Of a stretch of DNA of 30,003 bases, positions 6,341-13,550 are shown piece by piece (within the stretch, counting starts at the first letter, position 1; each line of letters opens with the position of its first letter). Position numbers and translations under genes: made by a program. Source of the stretch: a virus; IMG/VR virus record IMGVR_UViG_3300043775_004301, positions 1 to 30,003 of that record. One strand, written 5' to 3'. The notes beneath the pieces are model-generated. The model was not told where the DNA came from, searched no databases, and was given only the letters and a program-made list of their open reading frames with translations.

Positions 6341-6958
6341 TTAAAATTGTATACGCTCGCCAACACCGCTATGCGGGTATTTCGAACAATACGAAAAATA
6401 AATAATTTTATCCTTCTCTGTCAAATTTTCCCGCTCGTGCGTTAATTTGGTGGTATTCCATATCTTTCGGGTATCTGTACATACTGAACGGTAATTGTCC
6501 TCAATAATAAATGTAATGGGCAGATCATGCTGCATAGCGTATTTCCAATTTTCGTGAAAACACCCCGTCTCTGCTGTCATCTCTCCAACAAAGCACCAAA
6601 CGTGATTGGTTTGGTGCTTGCGTTTTATATCAAAAGCTATACCGTTTGCAATGGGTATATTACCACCAACGATAGCAGAAGAAAAAAAGCGGTGCTCCGG
6701 AAAGCATAAAGAGATAGACTTACAATTATGAATATCGTGTATAATTTGTTTACGTGGGATACCTTTAAGCAAACATTTGTAATGACTTCTCCAGGTACAA
6801 AGAACCCAATCGTCTTTTTTTACATGTTTAAAAATATCAATAAGCTGTTGTTCGTTACCATTATCGAGATGTATAGGTGCACGAATACGCTTTTCACGAA
6901 AATGATCGCATACTTCTGTTTCAAAAGATTTCAATTCCTGTACTGTGTATTCAGTCAT
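6341..6958 (-). CDS. Thiamine-diphosphate enzyme, E1 alpha-like diphosphate-binding subunit, 205 aa
   Basis: It matches E1 alpha of pyruvate/acetoin-type dehydrogenases: WVLCTWRSHYKCLLKG near residues 51-66 (R57, H59), SSAIVGGNIPIANGIAFDIK at about 93-112, then the cofactor motif region from G125 to N155. The usual GDG of the Mg-diphosphate motif reads GEM (D to E at 126) and the final Asn pair reads DN, so metal binding may be altered. Length is 205 against about 320-370 in cellular enzymes; the C-terminal part after the motif is short. The start at 6958 overlaps the TGA of thyX (ATGA). The gene sits with a beta partner, so the pair is probably functional; which reaction it catalyses is unknown. 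Confidence 0.8.
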   Translation of the reverse strand: MTEYTVQELKSFETEVCDHFREKRIRAPIHLDNGNEQQLIDIFKHVKKDDWVLCTWRSHYKCLLKGIPRKQIIHDIHNCKSISLCFPEHRFFSSAIVGGNIPIANGIAFDIKRKHQTNHVWCFVGEMTAETGCFHENWKYAMQHDLPITFIIEDNYRSVCTDTRKIWNTTKLTHERENLTEKDKIIYFSYCSKYPHSGVGERIQF

Positions 6959-7644
6959 AAAATAAGTTTATTTTTTCTCCACGATTCTAATGTATATTTA
7001 AAAGGGTGACCAGTAATGTTTTCTACTATAATTAACATATCATTTGCTATTTCTCTTATTTCTTTTTGAGCATGTTCGCTATTGCGTAATTTTTGGAAAT
7101 TTGCAAAACTGCGCATATTAAACATTATATCAGCTTGTATCTGACTATTATATGTTTTGAAAAATCTGGCAGATTCTTTTGCTCTCTTTCTTCCAAGAAT
7201 TGGTTCTAAATCTTTGATACAAGCATGATAATAAGAATTTCCAAGGTGTGTATAAACTTCTAATAATTTTTGCCAATCTAATCCTGGATCGACACCTTCC
7301 ATAGTGTTTGGTAAGGAATTAATCTCTATACCCTTCCAATCTTCAGGTAGATATGTCTTGTCTTCCTTTAGTTCTTTATACCTAGCTGATTCAGCATTTA
7401 TATTTGCCATTCGATGTTTGAGTAAGTGTATGTGAGATGCGATATCACAATTCACAAGAAAATGCACCATACCCTTTTCAAATGGCGTTTCATGGCCATT
7501 TGACCAGAGCTGTTCAATTAACTTGGGAATTCTCTTGCGCTTATCACAATCTAGCTCTCTCGATGTACTCGTCCACGCGGAGCATGCTATTATTTCATCT
7601 GAACCATAATAACCTAATAGTTCAACAGTATTTTTCATATACAT
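6955..7644 (-). CDS. thyX: Flavin-dependent thymidylate synthase ThyX
   Basis: ThyX converts dUMP to dTMP using methylene-tetrahydrofolate, FAD and NADPH. The signature is present as KHRMANINAESARY at residues 76-89 (family R-H-R-x7-S, here with Lys in the first position), with GHETPFEKG at 50-58 and a C-terminal substrate-binding helix around FQKLRNSEHAQKEIREIA. Length (229 aa) is normal. The first codon could be 7644 (MYMKN) or 7638. The ATG at 7644 directly follows the TGA of the RNA ligase gene. With NrdA and NrdB further along it supplies dTTP for phage DNA replication. Confidence 0.95.
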   Translation of the reverse strand: MYMKNTVELLGYYGSDEIIACSAWTSTSRELDCDKRKRIPKLIEQLWSNGHETPFEKGMVHFLVNCDIASHIHLLKHRMANINAESARYKELKEDKTYLPEDWKGIEINSLPNTMEGVDPGLDWQKLLEVYTHLGNSYYHACIKDLEPILGRKRAKESARFFKTYNSQIQADIMFNMRSFANFQKLRNSEHAQKEIREIANDMLIIVENITGHPFKYTLESWRKNKLIL

Positions 7645-8724
7645 TCATAAATTATGTTCTATTAATTTTATCCATTGTTGTTTAGTAATTTCTTTATTAT
7701 CCAAAATAGCAAAAGCATAACTAGAATTTTTATTGTAATTTCTTTTTATCATTACAGCTTGTTCTTTTCTGGTTTCAACCTTTCGTATATCATGCACCAT
7801 TTCAAGGATAACGTCAATATATTTTTTTGCTTTTTCACCAGCTTCGCATATTTTTTCTATTTCGCTTTTTAATTGAACAGCTATCTCATAATCAAATTCT
7901 GTCTCGATTACCGCATAAAAGTCTTTTGCAAAAGGCATTCCCTTTTCAATATAGAATTCAATAAGATTATTGGTTGAACTTAGCTGTGATTTAACACGAT
8001 GAATAAAACAATACCAATCAGATTTTAATTTAATTCTATTTTGATTTTTGTTGTAAGAAATTACAATTCCTTCTTTACCTTTCCAATTCTTAATGTGTTG
8101 TGCAATTTCAGAAAGTTTTGTTGTGCTGCTAAAAGTAAAAGTTTGAGGAGTTTGTATTGGTCCTAGTTGTCTCCAAATACCGGTCATTTCCGAAGACGAA
8201 ATAACCGTCATGTTGCTTTTGTTTATTCCTCCAAGCAAATAAAAATCTACTTCTTTTGGTCTTACGACAATTACATTATTAGGGGTAACAAGTTCAAAAA
8301 GAAGTGTAACATGTGGATTCTCTTTTAAGAATTCAACAATCTTCGGATACTTTTGCGGAAGCAACTCAAAGTCTGAAGCGTTATTCTGTGTGGCATATGT
8401 AACTGTACCTCTCGTTCTCATAGAGAACTGATTATTGACATAATCGCAAATTACAAGAGTGCCATCTACTTTGTCAACAAATCGCCAATCATTATAATCA
8501 TCCAAGCTCGGATAACATTCTGGCTTTTCTCCAAAGTTAAAAAATTTTGGCCATCCAGAAGACAAAACATTTCCTTCTTTATCTACAACTAAAGAGCGAA
8601 AGAATAAGTTATTGTTATTCCACTTTGCGTCCATCTGAGGTGTTATTAAATAACATTCCAATCCACAAAACGTATTTGGAACTATATTAAAATACCCCTC
8701 TTCTATTGGAAGATGAACTTTCAT
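7645..8724 (-). CDS. rnlA: RNA ligase, T4 Rnl1 (RnlA)-like
   Basis: ATP-dependent RNA ligase of the T4 Rnl1 type, which seals 5'-phosphate and 3'-hydroxyl RNA ends, in T4 to repair a cleaved tRNA. Motif I is KVDGTL with the adenylated Lys at 85. Upstream is the family's PKFFNFGE block (59-66) after FFRSLVVD. Motif III is LLFELVTP (E144), motif IV is KEGIVISY (217-224) and motif V is IKLKSDWY (231-238). The length (359 aa) is close to T4 Rnl1 (374 aa). No polynucleotide kinase/phosphatase gene is in the window. A second ligase of another family is encoded at 15952-16965. The start follows directly on the stop of the AAA ATPase gene. Confidence 0.88.
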   Translation of the reverse strand: MKVHLPIEEGYFNIVPNTFCGLECYLITPQMDAKWNNNNLFFRSLVVDKEGNVLSSGWPKFFNFGEKPECYPSLDDYNDWRFVDKVDGTLVICDYVNNQFSMRTRGTVTYATQNNASDFELLPQKYPKIVEFLKENPHVTLLFELVTPNNVIVVRPKEVDFYLLGGINKSNMTVISSSEMTGIWRQLGPIQTPQTFTFSSTTKLSEIAQHIKNWKGKEGIVISYNKNQNRIKLKSDWYCFIHRVKSQLSSTNNLIEFYIEKGMPFAKDFYAVIETEFDYEIAVQLKSEIEKICEAGEKAKKYIDVILEMVHDIRKVETRKEQAVMIKRNYNKNSSYAFAILDNKEITKQQWIKLIEHNL

Positions 8725-9732
8725 TTAAAATCCCATTCTCGATGTATTAAAATCGGAAGAAGAAGGTTTTAAATCGAGTAAATTACGAATGCGTTTTATG
8801 GTTTTCTCAAATGGATTACCAAGACATTTAACAGAGATTACAAGCTCGGTCATAGCTGCAAACGTAAAGTTATCGGTTGCATCAACCCACTTCTTCGCCT
8901 CTGTATCACTGATCTTGAGCTTCTGTGTGAAATAAAACAAACGCATATCCGGCTCCGGATAACTAATCTTCACAACACGGTCAAATCGACGCGGTCTACC
9001 AATAAGACGTTTATCAAGTTTCTCGGGGTAATTGGTAGTAGCGATATTGAGGACATGGTCAATAGAATCTTCTCCATCAAGAAGGGTCAGAAGATGTGAG
9101 TCTCCGAACCTATCTACAATAGCATCGATATCTTCAAACAGACATACAATATCACGTTTAGGCTCAATCCTCGAAAAATACTTCAACCCTTCTTGTACTG
9201 TAGAGGGGTGAGTGTCACAAATAAACACTATACCACCTTTCTCCACAATTTTTTGTGTTATCTGTTTTATAAGAACCGTCTTACCGGTTCCTGGAGGACC
9301 ATAAAACATATAGCCTCGTCTCTGCAGGTAACCATGCTCTTCAAATACGCTACGCTTTTTCCAGAAGTTCTGGATTTCTCCGATAACGTCCTCAATTAAT
9401 TCATCTCTGAATGTTAACCACTCATCAGATTTTATCGGCGCCGGCTCAAAGAGTGGGAGACCGGTATCGGTTTTATGTATCTTGTACACACCCGGGCTTA
9501 ACTTTTTTACTGTCCTACCACAAGGTAAAAAGGCATCACCTTGTTGTGAGTATTGAATGTATTTTGTATTATACCGTGTAAGATCGTCTTTTTTTGCGCT
9601 TCCACTCGACCCCCCACCTGTCATCTCACGCTCAAAAGCATCCTCTTCATCTTCATCTTGTTCATACATATCTGACTCAACGCCACTTCCAAAATCATCT
9701 AATGTACCTTCGTCTTTTTTTGCTCTAAACAT
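8725..9732 (-). CDS. AAA ATPase, BCS1-like core
   Basis: A single AAA+ module follows an acidic, low-complexity N-terminus (residues 1-50, including YEQDEDEEDAFERE and a GGGSSGS linker). Walker A is GPPGTGKT at 145-152, Walker B is VCLFEDID at 196-203, sensor 1 is ATTN at 231-234, and the arginine-finger region is RLIGRPRRFDR at 242-252. The GRPRRFD sequence is typical of BCS1-like and proteasomal-type AAA proteins, which form hexamers that remodel or translocate proteins. No protease or membrane domain is attached. Its place between RNA ligase and metallophosphatase genes does not reveal a substrate. No Shine-Dalgarno sequence is visible upstream of the ATG. Confidence 0.85.
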   Translation of the reverse strand: MFRAKKDEGTLDDFGSGVESDMYEQDEDEEDAFEREMTGGGSSGSAKKDDLTRYNTKYIQYSQQGDAFLPCGRTVKKLSPGVYKIHKTDTGLPLFEPAPIKSDEWLTFRDELIEDVIGEIQNFWKKRSVFEEHGYLQRRGYMFYGPPGTGKTVLIKQITQKIVEKGGIVFICDTHPSTVQEGLKYFSRIEPKRDIVCLFEDIDAIVDRFGDSHLLTLLDGEDSIDHVLNIATTNYPEKLDKRLIGRPRRFDRVVKISYPEPDMRLFYFTQKLKISDTEAKKWVDATDNFTFAAMTELVISVKCLGNPFEKTIKRIRNLLDLKPSSSDFNTSRMGF

Positions 9733-9748
9733 ATTAACAAATATTATA

Positions 9749-9768
9749 GTATAATAAAATTATTATAC
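9749..9768. other. AT-only inverted repeat between two minus genes
   Basis: GTATAATAA-AA-TTATTATAC is a perfect 20-base palindrome in the 46-base gap between the metallophosphatase stop and the AAA ATPase start. It contains almost no G or C and has no following T-run, so it is a weak terminator at best. It could equally be a protein-binding site or the AT-rich promoter region for the AAA ATPase gene. Confidence 0.35.
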
Positions 9769-9778
9769 AACTTCAAAG

Positions 9779-10471
9779 TTATGGAGACATCCACATCTCG
9801 TTGATACCGAGAAGCTTATGCTTGCAACCATTTATTTCTTCTGTCCAGCTTGAATGAAAATGGCCGTACAGATGTAAGGACGGTTTACAGAGTTTAAATA
9901 TTTCATCCATTATTGCTCTTTCATCAGTAAGATCTTCAAGCAAATAAGCATCTTCTCTTGCCCACCCATATACCATTTCATTAAACTGTTGTGGAAAGCA
10001 CCAAGAAGGGGCAGTATGTGTTACAAGAATATCTACCTCCTGACATTTGTCTTTATTAAAATTGACAGCTTCATCTTCCCAATAAGAAATACCTTCTTTT
10101 CTACCTGTTCTATCTATCGATGTTGCACCGCCTATAAATTGTATGCGCTTGGAACCGTAATTACTAACCGTATAATCCTCAATTAATTCGAAATTATCTA
10201 AACATACACGCTGACTACCTGTAAAATAAGAAGGGTCGTCATGGTTACCGCGTATACCATAAAAATTAATGTTATTCTGTCTGAACTGCTTATCAAGTAA
10301 ATCGCATGTCGCCATGTCTTTACTCGGATAAAATCCTATTCCAAGATCGCCAACAGATATAATGTTAGTATTTGATATTTTCCCTTTGTTTATTGAGTGA
10401 AGAATTTCGTTCCAACTACCGTGATTGTCGCCGACGTACAACAGCGGTTTTTCTGCATCGAGAATAAGCAT
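9779..10471 (-). CDS. Calcineurin-like metallophosphatase, 230 aa
   Basis: All five metal-binding motifs of the calcineurin-like superfamily are in order: GDNHGSW (14-20, an N for the usual x in GDxHG), GDLG (41-44), GNHDD (about 75-79), VTHTAPSW and the terminal GHFHSSW. The spacing and length fit a compact single-domain phosphoesterase acting on a nucleotide, nucleic acid or phosphoprotein; the substrate cannot be deduced. It precedes the AAA ATPase on the same strand. A second, unrelated-looking member with an HTH domain is at 11910-13013. Confidence 0.85.
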   Translation of the reverse strand: MLILDAEKPLLYVGDNHGSWNEILHSINKGKISNTNIISVGDLGIGFYPSKDMATCDLLDKQFRQNNINFYGIRGNHDDPSYFTGSQRVCLDNFELIEDYTVSNYGSKRIQFIGGATSIDRTGRKEGISYWEDEAVNFNKDKCQEVDILVTHTAPSWCFPQQFNEMVYGWAREDAYLLEDLTDERAIMDEIFKLCKPSLHLYGHFHSSWTEEINGCKHKLLGINEMWMSP

Positions 10472-10485
10472 TCAGATATTATATA

Positions 10486-11106
10486 TTATTCGTTCTGGAA
10501 TTCCACAAGATCACCTTTGAGTTTAAGGCCTGCAATGTTCTCAGTATCGAGAATAAAGTTACGAATTTTTGTAGATTTGAATCCAAGCTTCTTTTTGAGG
10601 TCTTCTTTAGCTTTGGTAATCTCACCAACAGGCCCTTTCTTCGGTGTAACTGCTGGTGTGATTTCTTCATATTTAACAGGGAAACCGAAAATGTGAATTT
10701 TGTTATTTGTTGTATTCACCATGACGCCTTGACCGAGCTTGGTATAAGGCTGCTGTGCTACTTTGCGCTCTTTTGGGTTCAGAATAGCTTCCTTTGCTTG
10801 TGTCTCAAGCTCGGTCTCTGGCTGATAATCACGAAGCATCTGCATATCTTCTTCTTTAGCGCGCTTATAGTCAACGTTGAAATTGACGGTGTAGATGCCT
10901 GAACCACCAGTGGTTTTTGATTTATAATAAAAAGAACCGAACGTTGCACCTTTGCTCAGATAGTCTTTCAAGAGCGCAATGAGGTCTTGTGTATTAGTGC
11001 CTTGCTGAATATTGCCTTGCTGCTGCCCATCTTGAGGTTGCTGCGATGCGTCATCTTCGTTAATGTTGATGTATTTGTTGACGAGTTGATCAAATGTGGT
11101 ATTCAT
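10486..11106 (-). CDS. Hypothetical protein, possible virion-internal protein, 206 aa
   Basis: No family is recognised. I prefer the ATG at 11106 (MNTTFDQLVNKYININEDD) over 11115, because a perfect TATAAATA box ends at 11116 and the other such boxes here lie 4-13 bases before the start. The N-terminus (F..L...Y.xINE) vaguely resembles the capsid-targeting and cleavage pattern of T4 internal proteins. Then comes a Gln-rich linker (residues about 20-40), a helix (LIALLKDYLSKGATFGSFYY), a strand-rich middle (GSGIYTVNFNVDYKRA) and a C-terminal part with many Lys (AKEDLKKKLGFKSTKIRNFI). The promoter and composition suggest a late, possibly structural protein. Confidence 0.6.
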   Translation of the reverse strand: MNTTFDQLVNKYININEDDASQQPQDGQQQGNIQQGTNTQDLIALLKDYLSKGATFGSFYYKSKTTGGSGIYTVNFNVDYKRAKEEDMQMLRDYQPETELETQAKEAILNPKERKVAQQPYTKLGQGVMVNTTNNKIHIFGFPVKYEEITPAVTPKKGPVGEITKAKEDLKKKLGFKSTKIRNFILDTENIAGLKLKGDLVEFQNE

Positions 11107-11899
11107 ATTCTTCATTATTTATAGTGGAAAGTAACCATTCATGCAACGTATTTTTTTCAAAATAAAGAGGGTTATTTTTAATAAACGTGACGATACCGGG
11201 GTTGTCGTATAAAAATTGCTCGTAGTTATATGTGTTTTTCTGAAATGTACACCAATGTGTTAAATTTATTTCAAAAAAACGATTAATCTTATCTATTGCA
11301 TTACCCAATTCATTATAATGTAGATATAGACATCTTTTTCTGTGCTTAGCTGCTAAAGTTTTTATATTTTCAAAAAAATAATACTTCTTTAATACATTGT
11401 TAGCAAGTAAGGTGGTTTCATCGCTACCTAAAAAAATACGCTCAGCCTTTTCACGCTTCATATATGTACCGGTTCTTTTTGCATGCGCGTGGGAATACAT
11501 ATATTCAATATTATCTCTATCTAAAACAATAATCCTATCTATATATTTTATTATATTGTCGAGAATGGACCAATCTTGTTGTCTGTCTTTAAAAAAGAGT
11601 TGATCTGGTGTTATTTTAAATCCTACAACACCTATATTACTTTCTCTTTCTCGCTCTTCAAGTTGATGAAATAACTTATAAAAAAATTGCAATTTATCTG
11701 TATTACATAATTTTTGCAATTCAAGAGCGTCTTTAATTTCACTTAACGAGGTAGTTTCACAAAGGGCTTTATATCCATTGTAAGGCCGCATTAAATCTGC
11801 ACCCATGAATACCTGTGATTTATTATCACCAGTATTCATACTATCAACGAAGTACAGAGTACCGTGTCTTTCCAAAGAAAATAATATAAACCTTACCAC
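11090..11899 (-). CDS. Sulfotransferase-like protein, 269 aa
   Basis: The N-terminus FILFSLERHGTLYFVDSMN fits the PAPS 5'-phosphosulfate loop of Stf0/carbohydrate sulfotransferases (R-S-G-T-x-Y-L-V type). Further along, GVVGFKITPDQLFFKD and DRIIVLDRDNIEYMYSHAHA match the 3'-phosphate-binding region (R.N....vS...A), followed by KRTGTY. Such enzymes move sulfate from PAPS to sugars or other hydroxyls. The C-terminal part is less conserved. The frame opens with GTG at 11899; a TTAAATA box (11907-11913) lies seven bases upstream, inside the end of the HTH-phosphatase gene. Acceptor unknown: virion glycan or host surface are both possible. Confidence 0.55.
   Translation of the reverse strand: MVRFILFSLERHGTLYFVDSMNTGDNKSQVFMGADLMRPYNGYKALCETTSLSEIKDALELQKLCNTDKLQFFYKLFHQLEERERESNIGVVGFKITPDQLFFKDRQQDWSILDNIIKYIDRIIVLDRDNIEYMYSHAHAKRTGTYMKREKAERIFLGSDETTLLANNVLKKYYFFENIKTLAAKHRKRCLYLHYNELGNAIDKINRFFEINLTHWCTFQKNTYNYEQFLYDNPGIVTFIKNNPLYFEKNTLHEWLLSTINNEEYEYHI
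11116..11123 (-). promoter_or_regulatory. T4-like late promoter box TATAAATA
   Basis: The minus strand reads TATAAATA exactly, nine bases before the ATG at 11106. It lies within the 3' end of the sulfotransferase gene, so it would drive the 206-residue gene separately. In T4 this is the sequence recognised by the gp55/gp33/gp45 late system. Confidence 0.5.
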
Positions 11900-11909
11900 C
11901 TACATATAT

Positions 11910-13013
11910 TTAACTAACTTTCAACGTTTTTCCGAGTGTTGACACCGCAGCCTTTTTATTCGATATAATAACCGTCTCAACTGCAAAATTGATATCGTTA
12001 TAATTTACAATGGAGAATGCATTCTGCCAATTTGCAGCTGAAGCATAAAGCGGCTTGAGATTACATGCACAACCATTTTCATATACACGTATAATCCGTT
12101 CCTCTTGTGTACCGATGGAGGGGATGCGCTGTGTTGTCATACCGACGCGGTGTGTATGATTACACATAATTGAGGTAAACCATTTCTCAAAAAGACCGCG
12201 AGCGGAGTATCCACCATGCCGACGAACGACATCACCGTGCATAACAATAAACCCTGGTACTACCTCTACATAGTCAACAAGTTCGACCCTACTCCACGAG
12301 GCATGCGGCAAGAAGACATTATTATATGACAAACTATCCCTCACCTCCGGTATATCTGCAATCTCGCCGATCCTATCACTCAGATACCTCCACCATCTTC
12401 CTTCTGTACCATCTCCAGAGTGGTTAGAATTTGTTTCATAAATTTTTGCTTGATAGGGTGCAGTAATGTCATGAAGTTGTTTAAGGAATTTATGATATGC
12501 TTCACGCTCTCTGAGTAGAGAGTGTGTATGACGGACGTCTTTAGGATACCGGCTAACAGCAAACATGTCAAGGGTATCACCATTCAAAATAACAGTAGAA
12601 GGCTTTATTTCTTTTACAGTTTGAAGAAAAATATCTAATACATCCCAGTCTTCAGTACCAAAGTGTGCATCACCTAGGACAAGTGCATATTTATTAGGTG
12701 TTTCGTGCACCTTAGGCTTAGGTGGTGCATCATAGCGAATCGGTGCAAGCTGTTGAATGAAATCTTTTAAATCATCAATAGCATCTTCACTTGCACTACT
12801 AATAGGCTTAATGTAAGGAGTCGGTGGAACATATCCTACAATAGCCTCTTGCTCTTCGATATCACCATGCATGTGTGCTGGTCTACGTCTATCCATAACC
12901 CAATCCCAGACCGTAGAGGGCTTGGAGTCGAGAATTGCGGCGATCTCTTTAAAACTACAACCTTCACGGCGCAGTTCTTTTGCTTGCTGTACTTTTGTTG
13001 TATGGTCTGTCAT
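11910..13013 (-). CDS. HTH-containing calcineurin-like phosphoesterase, 367 aa
   Basis: Two parts are visible. Residues 1-45 form a helix-turn-helix of the resolvase/HTH-23 type (AKELRREGCSFKEIAAILDS, then KPSTVWDWV), often used to bind DNA. After a linker, residues about 108-300 carry metallophosphoesterase motifs: GDAHFG (114-119), NGDTLD (144-149), NSNHSGDG (about 195-202, in place of GNH[DE]), MHGD and CNHTHR (in place of GHTH). The changes at the third and fifth motifs keep the His residues, so metal binding is plausible. This architecture suggests a DNA-associated nuclease or phosphatase. The gene has an AT-rich leader without Shine-Dalgarno; its last bases overlap the promoter box of the sulfotransferase gene. 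Confidence 0.82.
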   Translation of the reverse strand: MTDHTTKVQQAKELRREGCSFKEIAAILDSKPSTVWDWVMDRRRPAHMHGDIEEQEAIVGYVPPTPYIKPISSASEDAIDDLKDFIQQLAPIRYDAPPKPKVHETPNKYALVLGDAHFGTEDWDVLDIFLQTVKEIKPSTVILNGDTLDMFAVSRYPKDVRHTHSLLREREAYHKFLKQLHDITAPYQAKIYETNSNHSGDGTEGRWWRYLSDRIGEIADIPEVRDSLSYNNVFLPHASWSRVELVDYVEVVPGFIVMHGDVVRRHGGYSARGLFEKWFTSIMCNHTHRVGMTTQRIPSIGTQEERIIRVYENGCACNLKPLYASAANWQNAFSIVNYNDINFAVETVIISNKKAAVSTLGKTLKVS

Positions 13014-13057
13014 ATGTTTAAGGTGATATTATTTTATAAATGCAGGTAATCAACTTT

Positions 13058-13183
13058 TTATTGATTTACAGCTGTAAAAAAAGCTGCATAAGTGATAACC
13101 GCAGTAAAGGAAAGAAGTATTACCCAGCTGATAGCTTCTATAAGGAGTGGTGTTTTATTTTCTTTATCGGTATTTGATTTCAT
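13058..13183 (-). CDS. Small membrane protein, 41 aa
   Basis: I use the ATG at 13183 (MKSNTDKENKTPLLIEAISW), since the longer frame to 13279 is formed by the tRNA-Tyr gene read as protein. A charged N-terminus of 15 residues is followed by one hydrophobic helix (VILLSFTAVITYAAFFTAV). This is a typical small phage membrane protein. Function unknown. It lies between tRNA-Tyr and the phosphoesterase gene on the same strand. Confidence 0.55.
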   Translation of the reverse strand: MKSNTDKENKTPLLIEAISWVILLSFTAVITYAAFFTAVNQ

Positions 13184-13195
13184 AAAAATAATAAA

Positions 13196-13281
13196 TGGTG
13201 GGTGTGGATGGATTCGAACCAACTCAACCAAAGGTAACAGATTTACAGTCTGCTGCGACTCTCCAGCTTCGCCGCACACCC
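13196..13281 (-). tRNA. tRNA-Tyr (anticodon GTA), CCA encoded
   Basis: The minus strand forms acceptor GGGTGTG/CACACCC, an anticodon loop CTGTAAA (anticodon GTA), a long variable arm as expected for bacterial tRNA-Tyr, T arm with GTTCGAATC, discriminator A and an encoded CCA at 13196-13198. It is separated by four bases from the next tRNA. Confidence 0.92.
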
Positions 13282-13285
13282 GAAT

Positions 13286-13372
13286 TGGTAGCAGAGGCGG
13301 GATTTGAACCCGCGAGGCCGAAAGGCGGGAGGTTATGAGCCTCCTGAGATACCAGACTTCTCACACTCTGCA
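13286..13372 (-). tRNA. tRNA with CAT anticodon but class II (long variable arm) shape
   Basis: The minus strand gives acceptor TGCAGAG/CTCTGCT (position 1-72 is a T-T mismatch), D stem TGAG/CTCA with GG in the loop, anticodon stem GGAGG/CCTCC around CTCATAA (anticodon CAT), a 14-base variable region with stem GCC-TTTC-GGC, T arm GCGGG-TTCAAAT-CCCGC, discriminator A, and encoded CCA (13286-13288). A CAT anticodon normally belongs to Met or Ile2 tRNAs, which have a short variable loop. Long variable arms belong to Leu, Ser and Tyr. A search tool would probably call it tRNA-Met; its body looks more Leu-like. Confidence 0.8.
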
Positions 13373-13388
13373 GTTTATATACATTATA

Positions 13389-13550
13389 TTAATGGCTGTC
13401 GTGATGATAATCAAGTTTATTTTCAAGAAATAAATTCACAGCATCTTCATTAGCCATTCTTTCAAGATCTTTTATATCCAAATCTCTTTCTTTTTTGCAA
13501 CCTACTACGCATATTGCAAGATAAATCATTAAAACCATTAAAAATTTCAT
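13389..13550 (-). CDS. Small lipoprotein, 53 aa
   Basis: This short gene begins MKFLMVLMIYLAICVVGCKK: a hydrophobic signal with lipobox VVGC, acylated Cys at residue 18. The mature part is a short charged helix (ERDLDIKDLERMANEDAVN) ending in a His-rich tail (YHHDSH), which could bind metal. The ATG at 13550 overlaps the TGA of the metallopeptidase gene (13547-13549) as ATGA, so the two are translationally coupled. Possible roles are immunity, envelope modification or lysis; the sequence does not decide. Confidence 0.65.
   Translation of the reverse strand: MKFLMVLMIYLAICVVGCKKERDLDIKDLERMANEDAVNLFLENKLDYHHDSH

Noticed and set aside
13184-13279. N-terminal extension of the 41-residue membrane protein
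   Set aside because: These codons are the tRNA-Tyr gene read as protein.
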